From the NCBI RefSeq assembly GCF_029211185.1, contig NZ_JARGDO010000026.1:1-52376 (forward strand): a stretch of 52,376 nt of DNA, written 5' to 3'. The notes beneath the pieces were generated by a model. It did no database searches. It was not told the origin of the DNA and worked only from the letters and a program-made list of their open reading frames with translations. Below, piece after piece: positions 19,971 through 29,267 of this stretch. The DNA is from Tessaracoccus caeni. Its GTDB lineage: Bacteria > Actinomycetota > Actinomycetes > Propionibacteriales > Propionibacteriaceae. The translations under genes and the position numbers were made by a program. Position 1 is the first letter of the stretch. Every line of letters begins with the position of its first letter.

Positions 19971-21728
19971 CTAGTTGTTGCCGCCCGGCGTGGTCTTCAG
20001 CACGCTGAGCAGGAACTCGTGGTTGTCGTTGGTCTTGCGCATGCGGTTGAGCAGCGTCTCGAGCGCACCCTGGTCGTCGAGGCCGGACAGCGCCCGGCGC
20101 AGCTTCCAGATGATGTTGAGCTCGTCGCGGCCCAGCAGCAGATCCTCGCGGCGGGTGCTGGAGGCGTCCACGTCGATGGCGGGGAAGATGCGCTTGTCGG
20201 CGAGTTCGCGACGAAGCCTCAGCTCCATGTTGCCGGTGCCCTTGAACTCCTCGAAGATCACCTCGTCCATCTTGGATCCGGTCTCGATCAGCGCCGTGGC
20301 CAGGATGGTCAGGGAGCCGCCGTTCTCGATGTTGCGCGCCGCGCCGAAGAACTTCTTGGGCGGGTAGAGCGCCGCCGAGTCGACGCCGCCGGAGAGGATG
20401 CGACCGGACGCGGGAGCGGCAAGGTTGTAGGCGCGCCCCAGGCGGGTGATGCCATCGAGCAGCACCACGACGTCGTGCCCCAGTTCCACCAGACGCTTGG
20501 CGCGCTCGATGGCCAGCTCCGAGATCATGGTGTGATCCTCGGCCGGGCGATCGAAGGTGGAGGCGATGACCTCGCCCGAGACCGTGCGCTGGAAGTCGGT
20601 GACCTCTTCGGGACGCTCGTCCACCAGCACCACCATCAGGTGCACGTCGGGGTTGTTGGCGGCGATCGCGTTGGCGATCGCCTGCATCACCATGGTCTTG
20701 CCGGCCTTGGGCGGCGAGACGATCAGACCGCGCTGGCCCTTGCCGATGGGCGAGACCAGATCGATCACGCGCCCGGTCAGCTGGGTGTTGACGGTCTCCA
20801 TGCGGAGCCGTTCCTGCGGGTAGAGCGGGGTGAGCTTTGCGAACTCGGGACGGTTCCTCGACTTCTCAGGATCGTCCCCGTTGACCGTGTCTAGCCGCAC
20901 CAGCGGGCTGAACTTCTCCTTGCGCTCGCCCTCTCGGGGGATGCGCACGGCGCCCGTGATCACGTCGCCGCGCCGAAGGCCGATCTTGCGCACCATCGAC
21001 AGGGAGACGTACGCATCGGAGGGACCGGGAAGGTAGCCCGTGGTGCGCACGAAGGCGTAGTTGTCGCGGATGTCGACGATGCCCGAGATCGTGGCCAGCA
21101 CGTCGTCGGGGTTGACCTGGGTGTCCACCTCGATGCGCTCGCCGGGACGGGGCCGCCGATTGGAGCGATCGCGGTTGCGGCGACGCCTGTTGCGGCGCCC
21201 ACCGAGCGCCTCTTCGTAGTCGGCGAGGCTGGGCTGCAGCTCAGGCTCCGGCACGGGCTTGGTCTGGCCTTGACCCATCGCGGCGGCCAGCAGTTCGCCG
21301 ACCTCCTCGTTGGTCTCTTCCTGAGCCTGACGATCGCGGGACTGCTCGCCCCTGCCCCGGCGCCGGCGACCCTGACGCCCGGCCTGCTCGTCGCCGCCGC
21401 GCTCCTTGGCGGGTCGGTCCTTGCCGGCCGACCCGTTCTCCGGCTCGGCGGCACGCTCGGGCTTCTGCTCAGAACGCTTCTCGGCGACGGGCTGAGCCCC
21501 GGCTTCGTCGGAGGCCACACGCTCGGTGCGCTTCCGGGGAGTCCGCACTGGGCGCTCGGTCTGGGCGGGAGCATCGGCCGAGGCCTTCTTCGGCTGCCCG
21601 CCGGAAAGGGCCGCAACCAGATCGCCCTTGCGCATCTGGGAGATTCCCTTGACGCCGCGCTCGGCGGCGAGGGCCTTCAACTCCACCAACTTGAGGGAGT
21701 TGAGGTCTGTGTTACCGGAATCGGCCAC
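19971..21728 (-). CDS. rho: Transcription termination factor Rho
   Basis: 585 aa against about 419 in E. coli. The N-terminal domain ([20 protein letters not shown]) is followed by an inserted region of about 150 residues rich in Arg, Glu, Gln and Gly (about 45-195), then the RNA-binding domain, the P-loop SPPKAGKTM (about 336-344) and the [10 protein letters not shown] segment. It is a hexameric RNA helicase that ends transcription of untranslated RNA. Actinobacterial Rho proteins carry such basic insertions, which raise RNA affinity on GC-rich transcripts. A promoter lies at about 21866-21894, leaving a leader of about 130 nt that could support autoregulation. Confidence 0.96.
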   Translation of the reverse strand: MADSGNTDLNSLKLVELKALAAERGVKGISQMRKGDLVAALSGGQPKKASADAPAQTERPVRTPRKRTERVASDEAGAQPVAEKRSEQKPERAAEPENGSAGKDRPAKERGGDEQAGRQGRRRRGRGEQSRDRQAQEETNEEVGELLAAAMGQGQTKPVPEPELQPSLADYEEALGGRRNRRRRNRDRSNRRPRPGERIEVDTQVNPDDVLATISGIVDIRDNYAFVRTTGYLPGPSDAYVSLSMVRKIGLRRGDVITGAVRIPREGERKEKFSPLVRLDTVNGDDPEKSRNRPEFAKLTPLYPQERLRMETVNTQLTGRVIDLVSPIGKGQRGLIVSPPKAGKTMVMQAIANAIAANNPDVHLMVVLVDERPEEVTDFQRTVSGEVIASTFDRPAEDHTMISELAIERAKRLVELGHDVVVLLDGITRLGRAYNLAAPASGRILSGGVDSAALYPPKKFFGAARNIENGGSLTILATALIETGSKMDEVIFEEFKGTGNMELRLRRELADKRIFPAIDVDASSTRREDLLLGRDELNIIWKLRRALSGLDDQGALETLLNRMRKTNDNHEFLLSVLKTTPGGNN

Positions 21729-21865
21729 GAATTTCCTTCCTTAGAATCCAAGGATGCTGCACCGTTTCCCCGCCCTGTCCGTATGCGGGGGCGCGAGGTG
21801 CAGAAGATTGGTGAGTTCGCCGGGCGGCACATCTGGCTTGGGAACGAGCGGTTTCCAGGCGTTGC

Positions 21866-21894
21866 TTTACACCCTCGGAAGCGAACGTCGCCAA
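21866..21894 (-). promoter_or_regulatory. Probable rho promoter
   Basis: Minus strand TTGGCG (21894-21889), 17-bp spacer, TGTAAA (21871-21866). Spacing is ideal for a primary sigma promoter and predicts a start near 21859, about 130 nt before the rho ATG. Confidence 0.45.
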
Positions 21895-21958
21895 TGCTAC
21901 CACCCCGCGCTTCTCCCAGCGAACCGGAGGCAGGAAGGGCCGGAGAACGAGGATAAGG

Positions 21959-22174
21959 TCAGTGGTGGAAGTAGGGGATCAGGAGGTAGAGCCCGAACAA
22001 CACGATCGCGGCCGTCACGAGCAGCAGCGCATACCCGGCCACGCTGTAGAGGCGGCCCTTTCCTTCGGCGGCGTACTCCAGATAGCGAGTGGCCAAGGAG
22101 ACGATCCCCACGATGGCCAGCGCTCCGAACAAGGTGACCAGCGCAACCTGGCCCAACGCACCCCAGTCGATCAT
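21959..22174 (-). CDS. Small two-helix membrane protein cotranscribed with pit
   Basis: 71 aa. Two hydrophobic helices (QVALVTLFGALAIVGIVSLA and YSVAGYALLLVTAAIVLFGL) with a charged loop between. ATG overlaps the pit stop (ATGA), so it is translationally coupled and probably an accessory of the phosphate transporter. A conserved family name is not recognised. The frame open to 22375 runs antiparallel through pit coding sequence in another frame and is not used. Confidence 0.75.
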   Translation of the reverse strand: MIDWGALGQVALVTLFGALAIVGIVSLATRYLEYAAEGKGRLYSVAGYALLLVTAAIVLFGLYLLIPYFHH

Positions 22175-23310
22175 CGCGCTGCCCCCGAAACCGTGACCTC
22201 GCGAGAGGTGTTGACGTTGGCGGCCGTGATCTTGTTGCGGTGGGACAGCGCGATGAAGCCGCCCGCGGCGGCGGCGAGCAGCACCGCGGCGATCAGCACG
22301 CCTCCGAAGCCGAGGCCGGTGAGGAGAGCGAAAGCCGCCCCGACCAGGCCGGCCGCAGGCAGCGTCAGTCCCCACGCGATCAGCATGCGCGTAGCCGTGG
22401 ACCAGCGCACCTCGGTGCGACGGCCGATGCCGGAGCCGAGGATGGCACCGGAGGCCACATGCGTGGTGGACAGACCGAAGCCGAGGTGGGACGAGGCGAG
22501 GATCGCGGCCGTCGCCGAGGTCTCAGCGGCGAATCCCTGCGGAGCCTGGATGTCCACCAGGCCCTTGCCCATGGTGCGCATGATCCGCCATCCACCGGAA
22601 TAGGTGCCGAGGCCGATCGCGAGGCCTGCCGTCAGAATCACCCAGAACTGCGGGCCCGTGCCCGACTCCTGGAAGCCGCCGGCGACGAGCACGAGAGTGA
22701 TCACGCCCATCGTCTTCTGCCCGTCCGAGGTGCCGTGCGACAGTGCGACCATCGAGGCCGAGACCTGCTGCCCGTACTTGAACAGCCGCGTCGCCAACGG
22801 GCTGTGCGTGCCGTCGGACTTCGCGGTGAGCCAGTAGGCGAGCCTGGTGGCCAGCATCGACACCACGCCGGCGATGACGGGGGCAAACAGCGCCGGCAGG
22901 ATGATCTTCGACAACACGACCGGGAGGTGGATGCCCTGGAGGCCGGCGGAGACCAGAACCGCGCCGATCAGGCCGCCGAACAGGGCGTGCGATGAGCTCG
23001 ACGGCAACCCGTACAGCCAGGTGGCCAAGTTCCAGATGATCGCGGCGCACAATCCGGCGAAGACGATGCCGGGGGTGATGAGGTCATCGTTGACCATCCC
23101 GCTGGAGATCGTCTTGGCGACTTCTGTGGAGAGGAACGCACCGACGACGTTCAGGATCGCCGCGAGAGTGACGGCGGTCTTTGGCTTGAGGGCTTCGGTG
23201 GCCACCGAGGTGGCCATGGCGTTGGCGGCATCGTGGAAGCCGTTGGTGTAGTCGAAGATCAGGGCTGTGATCACAACGATCACCACGACAATGGTTGCGG
23301 TGGTCAGCAT
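22171..23310 (-). CDS. pit: Inorganic phosphate transporter, PiT family
   Basis: 379 aa, about ten to eleven membrane helices. The duplicated PiT signatures are visible: GFHDAANAMATSVATEALKP at the N-terminus and SHGTSDGQKTMGVI in the second half; GLPSSSSHALFGGLIG is also typical. It is a low-affinity metal-phosphate/proton symporter in the cytoplasmic membrane. The 86-bp gap to thrB holds its presumed promoter; no PhoP-type direct repeat was recognised. Confidence 0.93.
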   Translation of the reverse strand: MLTTATIVVVIVVITALIFDYTNGFHDAANAMATSVATEALKPKTAVTLAAILNVVGAFLSTEVAKTISSGMVNDDLITPGIVFAGLCAAIIWNLATWLYGLPSSSSHALFGGLIGAVLVSAGLQGIHLPVVLSKIILPALFAPVIAGVVSMLATRLAYWLTAKSDGTHSPLATRLFKYGQQVSASMVALSHGTSDGQKTMGVITLVLVAGGFQESGTGPQFWVILTAGLAIGLGTYSGGWRIMRTMGKGLVDIQAPQGFAAETSATAAILASSHLGFGLSTTHVASGAILGSGIGRRTEVRWSTATRMLIAWGLTLPAAGLVGAAFALLTGLGFGGVLIAAVLLAAAAGGFIALSHRNKITAANVNTSREVTVSGAAR

Positions 23311-23396
23311 CGGGGCTTATCCCTGAGTCCGTGCGGCAAGAATTTCGGGCACATGAACTAGAGTGTCATGACGGTGTACGGAAAGTAAATCCGGGT

Positions 23397-24281
23397 TTAC
23401 CTAAAGATACGAACGCCCTTGCCAAAGGCCAGTTGCCGAGACTCGAACCCGTCGGCCTCGCACCGCGCCGCAGCCGCGAGAATCTCCCGATCGCCCACGG
23501 CGATGACCGTCGGCCCGGCGCCGGAAATCGCGGCGGGTACGCCGATGGCGCGCAGCCGCGTCATCAGGTCGTACGACGGGCGCATCAGATCGGCCCGGTA
23601 GCGCTGGTGCAGGACATCGCCCGTCGCATCGAACAGCAGATCCGGGCGACGCGTGAGCGCCAGCGGCAGGGCTGCCGCCGCGATCGCCTGATTCACCGCG
23701 TCCACCCGGCTCACCGTCGCCGGGAGCACCGCTCGGGCCTCGTCGGTGCCGCACTCGAAGTCGGGCACCCAGACCATGGCCGACAGCGTGTGGTGCACGT
23801 CGAGCTCGACCAGTCGGACACCATGCGCATCCGGCCATGCCAGGATCGCGCCGCCGTAGACCGCGGCCCCGGCGTTGTCGGGATGACCTTCGATGGCGCT
23901 CGACAGCCGTAGCAACTCCGGCAGGTCCAACTCGGCTCCCGGATGGGCGATGCCCCATGCCAGCGCGAGTCCCGCCACGATCGCCGACGCCGACGAGCCC
24001 AGTCCGCGGGAATGCGGGATGGTGTTGTGTGCGCGCAGCACCATCCCTGGGCGCTCCGCACCCCACTCGTCGAGCCCGCGCAGCAGGCTCTTCACGACGA
24101 GGTGACGCTCGTCCAGCGGAACCTGGCCCGCGCCCTCCCCCGTGACGACGACCTCCAGCCGGGTGTCCTCGGTGAGTTCGAGGCTGAGCTCGTCGTACCA
24201 GTCGAATGCGGCGCCGATGCAGTCGAAGCCCGCGCCGAGGTTGGCCGTGGTGGCGGGCACCCGCACCCGCAGCAGCGTCAC
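23397..24281 (-). CDS. thrB: Homoserine kinase
   Basis: 294 aa GHMP kinase. The ATP loop is HSRGLGSSASAIVAG (about residues 85-99); the N-terminal VPATTANLGAGFDCIG and a C-terminal SGAGPTVIAV motif complete the family set. It phosphorylates homoserine for threonine synthesis. The GTG start immediately follows the hom stop with no gap. thrC, which usually sits between hom and thrB, is absent here. Confidence 0.95.
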   Translation of the reverse strand: MTLLRVRVPATTANLGAGFDCIGAAFDWYDELSLELTEDTRLEVVVTGEGAGQVPLDERHLVVKSLLRGLDEWGAERPGMVLRAHNTIPHSRGLGSSASAIVAGLALAWGIAHPGAELDLPELLRLSSAIEGHPDNAGAAVYGGAILAWPDAHGVRLVELDVHHTLSAMVWVPDFECGTDEARAVLPATVSRVDAVNQAIAAAALPLALTRRPDLLFDATGDVLHQRYRADLMRPSYDLMTRLRAIGVPAAISGAGPTVIAVGDREILAAAARCEADGFESRQLAFGKGVRIFR

Positions 24282-25586
24282 TTAGGCTCCCTCGACCCGC
24301 ATCATGCGGATCTCGTCGTCGACGAAGTCGGCCGCGCGCAGCGCCTCGATCACCTTCGCGATGTGGGTCTCGGTGGTGGTGTGCGTCATGACGCCGAGAC
24401 GAGCCGCGAAGCCCTCGCCCTCCGCGCGATGCGGAGAGTTCTGCTGCACGTTGCGCAGGGAGACCCCGTGCTCGCCGAAGATCGCAGCGCAGCGTGCGAG
24501 CACGCCGGGCCGGTCCACGGCGTCGAAGCTCACGTAGAAGGAGGCCTCGGCGTCGCCCACCGGCGCAATCTCGCGCCTGGCGTAGGGCTCCTGGATATGA
24601 CCGACGGTTCCCCGGGCACGGTTGCGCGCCGCGGTGACCACGTCGCCCATCACGGCCGACGCGGTGGGTGCGCCGCCCGCACCCTGGCCGAGGAACATGA
24701 GCTGACCGGCCTCGCGGGAGTCGACGAAGATCGCGTTGAAGGCCCCGGACACTGAGGCCAGCGGATGCTTCTCCCCGATCATCGTGGGGTGCACCTTGAC
24801 CACGATCCGGTCGTCGGCGGTGGTCTTGGCGATCGCGAGCAGCTTCACGGTGCAGCCCATCGCCGCCGCGGCGGCGATGTCCTCCGGGGTGAGCTTGGTG
24901 ATGCCCTCGCAGAAGACCTCGTCGCGGGTGACCTCGGTGTGGAAAGCGAGGGTCGCGAGGATCGCGGCCTTGGCGGCAGCGTCGTGCCCCTCGACGTCGG
25001 CCGTGGGATCGGCCTCGGCATAGCCCAGCGCCTGCGCCTCGGTCAGCGCCTCACCGAAGGCCTGGTTCTCCGTGACCATCTTGTCGAGGATGAAGTTGGT
25101 GGTGCCGTTGACGATGCCCATCACGGCCTGGATGTCGTCGCCCACCAGCGACTCGCGCAGCGGACGGATGATCGGGATGGCACCGGCCACGGCGGCCTCG
25201 AAGTAGAGATCGACGTCGTTGGCCTCGGCAGCCCGGGACAGCACATGCAGCTTCTCGGAGAGCAGCGCCTTGTTGGCGGTGACCACCGAGGCGCCGTTGT
25301 TGATCGCCGTGAGGACGAGGCTCTGGGCGGGCTCGATGCCGCCGATCACCTCGACCACGACATCCAGATCGGTGCGGCCGACCAGGCCTTCGAGGTCGTC
25401 GGTCAGCAGCTCGGCGGGAATCTCCGGCCTGTCCTTGCCGAGCGTGCGCACGCCGACGCCGACCAGTTCAAGTCGTCGTCCGATGCGCTGCTCCAGCTCG
25501 TCCGAGTGGTTCAGGATGATCCGGGCCACCTGGGAGCCCACGACACCGGCGCCCAGCAGGGCCACCTTCAGAGGTTCGGCCGACAT
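24282..25586 (-). CDS. hom: Homoserine dehydrogenase
   Basis: 434 aa. The N-terminal NAD(P) fold has LLGAGVVGSQVARI; the catalytic domain has GIVNGTTNFIL and EADPTADVEGHDAAAK. A C-terminal ACT domain (about 350-430) suggests feedback inhibition by threonine. It reduces aspartate semialdehyde to homoserine. ATG 25586 is chosen for its GGAGAG site; a GTG at 25592 overlaps the lysA stop. Confidence 0.96.
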   Translation of the reverse strand: MSAEPLKVALLGAGVVGSQVARIILNHSDELEQRIGRRLELVGVGVRTLGKDRPEIPAELLTDDLEGLVGRTDLDVVVEVIGGIEPAQSLVLTAINNGASVVTANKALLSEKLHVLSRAAEANDVDLYFEAAVAGAIPIIRPLRESLVGDDIQAVMGIVNGTTNFILDKMVTENQAFGEALTEAQALGYAEADPTADVEGHDAAAKAAILATLAFHTEVTRDEVFCEGITKLTPEDIAAAAAMGCTVKLLAIAKTTADDRIVVKVHPTMIGEKHPLASVSGAFNAIFVDSREAGQLMFLGQGAGGAPTASAVMGDVVTAARNRARGTVGHIQEPYARREIAPVGDAEASFYVSFDAVDRPGVLARCAAIFGEHGVSLRNVQQNSPHRAEGEGFAARLGVMTHTTTETHIAKVIEALRAADFVDDEIRMMRVEGA

Positions 25587-25588
25587 AC

Positions 25589-26992
25589 TCACTCTCCAAC
25601 GTCCAAGCGCAGCAGATCGTCCAACGTCTCGCGGCGCAGCAAGGTCCGGCTCGCGCCGTCACGCAGCGCCACCACCGGAGGCTTAGGGATCTGATTGTAG
25701 TTACTCGCCATGCTGCGCGCGTAGGCGCCCGATCCCGGCACGGCGATCAGGTCGCCCACCGTGATGTCGGCGGGCAGGAAGACCGAACGGATCAGGATGT
25801 CGCCGCCCTCGCAATGCTTGCCCACCACGCGGCACAGCACCGGCGGGGCGTCCGACGTGCGGTTCGCCAGGGCGGCGGAGTACTCCGCCGCGTACAGAGC
25901 GGGACGGATGTTGTCGCTCATGCCGCCGTCCACCGAGACGTAGACCCGGGAGCGACCGCCCTCCAGCTCGACCACCTTGACGGTGCCCACCTCGTAGACG
26001 GCCACCCCGGCGGGGCCGCAGATCGCGCGCCCGGGCTCGATGGACAGGCGGGGCTTCGTCATGTCGAAGGCCCGGCATTCGTGATCGATGAGCTCCTCGA
26101 AGGACGCCGCCATGTCGGCGATACGGGCGGGGGTGTCCGCCTCCGTGTAGGCGATGCCGAAGCCGCCACCGAGATCGAGTTCGGGCAGCTCGGCGCCGGT
26201 CGCGGTGCGGAACTGGTGCGCCAGCCGCATCACCCGGCGGATGGCCACCTCGAAGCCGTGGGTGTCGAAGATCTGCGAGCCGATGTGGCTGTGGATGCCC
26301 ATCAGCTCGATCGACGACGAGCCGTGGCAGCGCACCAGCGCGGCCAGAGCCTGGCCGCCGGTGATGGACAGGCCGAACTTCTGGTCTTCGTGAGCCGTGG
26401 CGATGTACTCATGGGTGTGCGCCTCGACGCCGGTGGTCACCCGCACCAGGGCGCGCGCCGTCGTGCCCAGTTCGGCGCAGGCCTTCTCGATCCGGGCGAT
26501 CTCCTGGAAGGAGTCGACGATGATCCGGCCCACTCCCTGTTCGAGCGCGAAACGGATCTCCTCATCGGACTTGTTGTTGCCGTGGAAGCCGAGGCGCGCG
26601 GCGGGCATGCCACCGGCGAGCGCGATCCGCATCTCCCCCATCGTGGTGACGTCGAGCCCCAGGCCCTCTTCCTCCACCCAGCGCGCCACCGTCTTGGTCA
26701 GCAGCGCCTTGCCCGCGTAGTAGACGCCCCAGCCGGGGAAGGAGTCGCGGAACTCGGCCGCGCGGGCACGGAAGTCGGCCTCGTCGAGGAAGTAGGCCGG
26801 CGTGCCGTGCTCCGCGACGGCCTCGTCGAGAGCCACGCCGCCGACGACGATGCGTCCCTGAGCGTCGCGGACGGTTCCCTTGGGCCAGAGCCGGGGATCC
26901 AGCTCGTTGAGGTCTTCGGGCACGTTCAGCCACTGCGGCCCGGCGTGGGCGGCGTCCGCGTGGATCGATCCGGCGATGTGGGTGTGCGTCAT
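25589..26992 (-). CDS. lysA: Diaminopimelate decarboxylase
   Basis: 467 aa PLP enzyme of alanine-racemase fold III. The PLP lysine lies in YYAGKALLTKTVARW (about residue 92); HSHIGSQIFD, ELDLGGGFGIAY and SIEPGRAICG follow. It makes lysine from meso-diaminopimelate in the cytosol. ATG 26992 is chosen because the reading frame upstream is Arg-rich shadow sequence of the lipoprotein gene. It leads lysA-hom-thrB. Confidence 0.96.
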   Translation of the reverse strand: MTHTHIAGSIHADAAHAGPQWLNVPEDLNELDPRLWPKGTVRDAQGRIVVGGVALDEAVAEHGTPAYFLDEADFRARAAEFRDSFPGWGVYYAGKALLTKTVARWVEEEGLGLDVTTMGEMRIALAGGMPAARLGFHGNNKSDEEIRFALEQGVGRIIVDSFQEIARIEKACAELGTTARALVRVTTGVEAHTHEYIATAHEDQKFGLSITGGQALAALVRCHGSSSIELMGIHSHIGSQIFDTHGFEVAIRRVMRLAHQFRTATGAELPELDLGGGFGIAYTEADTPARIADMAASFEELIDHECRAFDMTKPRLSIEPGRAICGPAGVAVYEVGTVKVVELEGGRSRVYVSVDGGMSDNIRPALYAAEYSAALANRTSDAPPVLCRVVGKHCEGGDILIRSVFLPADITVGDLIAVPGSGAYARSMASNYNQIPKPPVVALRDGASRTLLRRETLDDLLRLDVGE

Positions 26993-27063
26993 GGACGTAG
27001 AGCCTGCCAGATCATGGCACTGGATAACGAGTCGGTTCGCGCTCAGCCCGCCCTGCGCCCGGT

Positions 27064-27558
27064 CTATGCCGTCACTTCGATCAGTTCGACGCCGCGCATG
27101 ATCAGATTCACCGGATCGGCGACGGGTTCGCCGTCGGCCAGCACCGTGACCCCACCGCAGGCATCGGCCAGGCACTCGCCGTCGAAAGAGACGCCCCAGA
27201 GGGTGAAGAACTGCCCCAGCGTGATCTCGCGGTTGCCCTCGCCCTCGAGCCAGACGTCGCCGGTGGATTCGTGAGTGTGCACGGGGGCCTGGATCGCCCG
27301 CAGCCGGTCCACGCCGATGTACGGAGGCAGTTCCACCTCGGTGCCGGCGTAGACGACGGTGAGCTTCACGATGAACGGATCGCTGTCCTCGTCGAGGGGC
27401 AGTTCGGGAAGGCGGGCTTCCTTGATGTAGGAGATCGCGTCGCGTGGCGCGTCCCACGGCGGCGGAGCCTGCCTTAGGACGGCCGGGTCGGGGTCGGGGC
27501 GCGAGACGCATCCCGCGAGCATCAGCAGCGCCACGAGAACCGTCATCACCTTCCGCAC
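27064..27558 (-). CDS. Putative lipoprotein of unknown function
   Basis: 164 aa. The signal peptide ends in lipobox LAGC (about residue 17). The mature domain has VDRLRAIQAPVHTHESTG, with two His residues in an H-T-H arrangement, and two Cys in ECLADACGG that could form a disulfide. The N-terminal region carries aromatic/Pro-rich sequence (PPPWDAP). Family not recognised. It is exported and anchored to the membrane. GTG 27558 lies 7 nt after a TAGGAT -10 box. It ends 71 bp before lysA and may be cotranscribed. Confidence 0.75.
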   Translation of the reverse strand: MRKVMTVLVALLMLAGCVSRPDPDPAVLRQAPPPWDAPRDAISYIKEARLPELPLDEDSDPFIVKLTVVYAGTEVELPPYIGVDRLRAIQAPVHTHESTGDVWLEGEGNREITLGQFFTLWGVSFDGECLADACGGVTVLADGEPVADPVNLIMRGVELIEVTA

Positions 27559-27565
27559 ACCCGAG

Positions 27566-27571
27566 ATCCTA
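27566..27571 (-). promoter_or_regulatory. -10 box of the lipoprotein gene (leaderless start)
   Basis: TAGGAT on the minus strand ends 7 nt before GTG 27558. It may also serve lysA-hom-thrB. Confidence 0.45.
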
Positions 27572-27637
27572 TCCGCCGTGGGTCGGGCCGGTGCGAAATG
27601 GTGCTACCCTTTTCCAGGTCGCCCGTCATGGGCGCCA

Positions 27638-27712
27638 GCCCCCGTAGCTCAGGGGATAGAGCACCGCCCTCCGGAGGCGGGAGCCGAGGTTCGAATCCTC
27701 GCGGGGGCGCCA
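27638..27712 (+). tRNA. tRNA-Arg (anticodon CCG)
   Basis: The full cloverleaf is visible: acceptor GCCCCCG/CGGGGGC, D arm GCTC...GAGC, anticodon stem CCGCC/GGCGG with loop CTCCGGA (anticodon CCG at 27671-27673), T arm with GGTTCGAATCC, discriminator G and encoded CCA. It reads CGG. The dispersed element copy B begins 26 bp downstream. Confidence 0.97.
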
Positions 27713-27737
27713 TGCCGAACTGGATCCGACACACCGA

Positions 27738-27849
27738 GTCGTGTGAAGGATGGGGTTCGCGAGTGGGTTTGGTGGGCGTAAAAGCCGTCCAGCACGCGCG
27801 AAGCGCCGTGAGGCGGCCGGGCGGGAGCGGACCCCATCCGTAACACGAC
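27738..27849. mobile_element. Inverted-repeat-bounded dispersed element, copy B
   Basis: 112 bp. Ends GTCGTGTGAAGGATGGGGT (27738-27756) and ACCCCATCCGTAACACGAC (27831-27849) are inverted repeats at 17 of 19 positions. The core holds GGGCGTAAAAGCCGT and CGCGCGAAGCGCCG as in copy A (3960-4106). It is noncoding and lies between tRNA-Arg and a leaderless promoter. Confidence 0.65.
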
Positions 27850-27871
27850 GGGCCCAACCATCATCCTGATC

Positions 27872-27877
27872 TAGGCT
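27872..27877 (+). promoter_or_regulatory. -10 box of the GT87 gene (near-leaderless start)
   Basis: TAGGCT lies 8 nt before ATG 27886 and there is no Shine-Dalgarno sequence. Confidence 0.4.
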
Positions 27878-27885
27878 TGGGCCCC

Positions 27886-29202
27886 ATGACCAGTACAGCG
27901 GGGTCCGTTTCCCGGACGTCTGACCGCCCATGGTGGCGCGGGGTTCTGGTGCCTTTCCTGCTCGTCGTCGCGTTCGTCGCGACCCGCGTGATCATGGTCT
28001 GGCTGGTCCGCCAAGAGGGCGCCAGCTTCGTGCCCAATGACATGTCGTACTACGGCTACTACCTCGATCTCTTCGAGCAGGGCCATCGCGACGTGATGTC
28101 CGAGTACCCGATGCCGGCGGTGTGGATCCTGCAGGCGATCTACCAGATCGGCGGCGGTTGGGAGACCTGGACCCCCTATTTCGCCGGGTTCATGTTCTTC
28201 CTCGACGCCTTCACCACCGCGATCCTCTACCGCCGCGCGACGCCGTGGGCCTCGCTGTTCTGGATCCTTTTCACCTTCTTCAACGGCGCGATCATGTGGT
28301 ACCGGTTCGACCTGCTGACCAGCGTCCTGGTGGCGTGGGCCTGCCTGGGCGCCCGACGGTTCCCCCATGTATCCGGTGGCCTGGTGGGACTGGGCGCCGC
28401 GATCAAGCTCTGGCCTGCGCTGCTGATCGGTCCGCTGCTGGCGCCACGGCCGCTCAGCCGAACCGCGACCGTCGGGCGAGCTCGCCTCGTGGGCTTCCTC
28501 AGCGTCGGCGTCGCGCTCGCGGTGGCGTCGTTGATCACGCACGGGTGGACTCGCACCGCATCCCCGCTCGGGTGGCAGTCGGCCAGGGGCCTGCATATCG
28601 AGTCGGTACCGGCGACGCCGCTGATGTTCCTGCGCACCTACACCGGTCAGGAGTCGTGGAATGTCGCGATGTCGGACTACAACGCGCTGGAGCTGAGCGG
28701 GCCCGGGGTCGACGTGATGCTCGCCGTCTCGACGGTGTTGACCACCGGCGCGGTCGCCCTGGCAGCCTGGCTCTCCTGGCGGCTCATCCGGCGCTATCAG
28801 CAGGACGCTCCCGCGGCTCACATCGCGATCATGATCGCTATCCTCGCCGTCATCGCGGCCACCATGGTGAGCAACAAGGTCTACTCGCCGCAGTACACCC
28901 TGTGGCTCGGCGGCCCGGTGGCCGCGCTGCTCACCGCGCGAGTCGATTCCCGGCTGCGCCGCCACGTCGTGGTGCTCGCGGCAACCACACTCGCGGTCGC
29001 CGCGCTCACCCAGCTCAGCTATCCCTGGGCCGCTCAAGGCATCATGGCGATTCCGATGGGCAGCGGGCTGGAGATGTCGGTGCTGATCCTGCGCAACGTC
29101 GCTCTGATCGCGCTGCTGGCGCACAGCGTCTACCTCAGCTGGCGAACCACGAAGGCCACGGTCTCTCTCCCGGACAGATCTTTAGCTAAGCTTCAGAAGT
29201 GA
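27886..29202 (+). CDS. Polyprenol-dependent mannosyltransferase-like membrane protein (GT87 family)
   Basis: 438 aa with about ten membrane helices. KLWPALLIGPLLAPRP and the late SNKVYSPQYTLWLGGP are typical of GT87/DUF2029 enzymes, which use polyprenyl-phosphate-mannose to extend phosphatidylinositol mannosides or related cell-envelope glycans. The extracytoplasmic acidic residues near the N-terminus (PNDMSYYGYYLDLF) fit the GT-C catalytic loop. The acceptor cannot be read from sequence. ATG 27886 is preferred over a TTG at 27877. Confidence 0.75.
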   Translation: MTSTAGSVSRTSDRPWWRGVLVPFLLVVAFVATRVIMVWLVRQEGASFVPNDMSYYGYYLDLFEQGHRDVMSEYPMPAVWILQAIYQIGGGWETWTPYFAGFMFFLDAFTTAILYRRATPWASLFWILFTFFNGAIMWYRFDLLTSVLVAWACLGARRFPHVSGGLVGLGAAIKLWPALLIGPLLAPRPLSRTATVGRARLVGFLSVGVALAVASLITHGWTRTASPLGWQSARGLHIESVPATPLMFLRTYTGQESWNVAMSDYNALELSGPGVDVMLAVSTVLTTGAVALAAWLSWRLIRRYQQDAPAAHIAIMIAILAVIAATMVSNKVYSPQYTLWLGGPVAALLTARVDSRLRRHVVVLAATTLAVAALTQLSYPWAAQGIMAIPMGSGLEMSVLILRNVALIALLAHSVYLSWRTTKATVSLPDRSLAKLQK

Positions 29203-29267
29203 ACCGGGCGTAGATGCCTGAGCCGACCACTCACAGAGGGGATTCGTGGCATAGCCACCTTTTGCTT

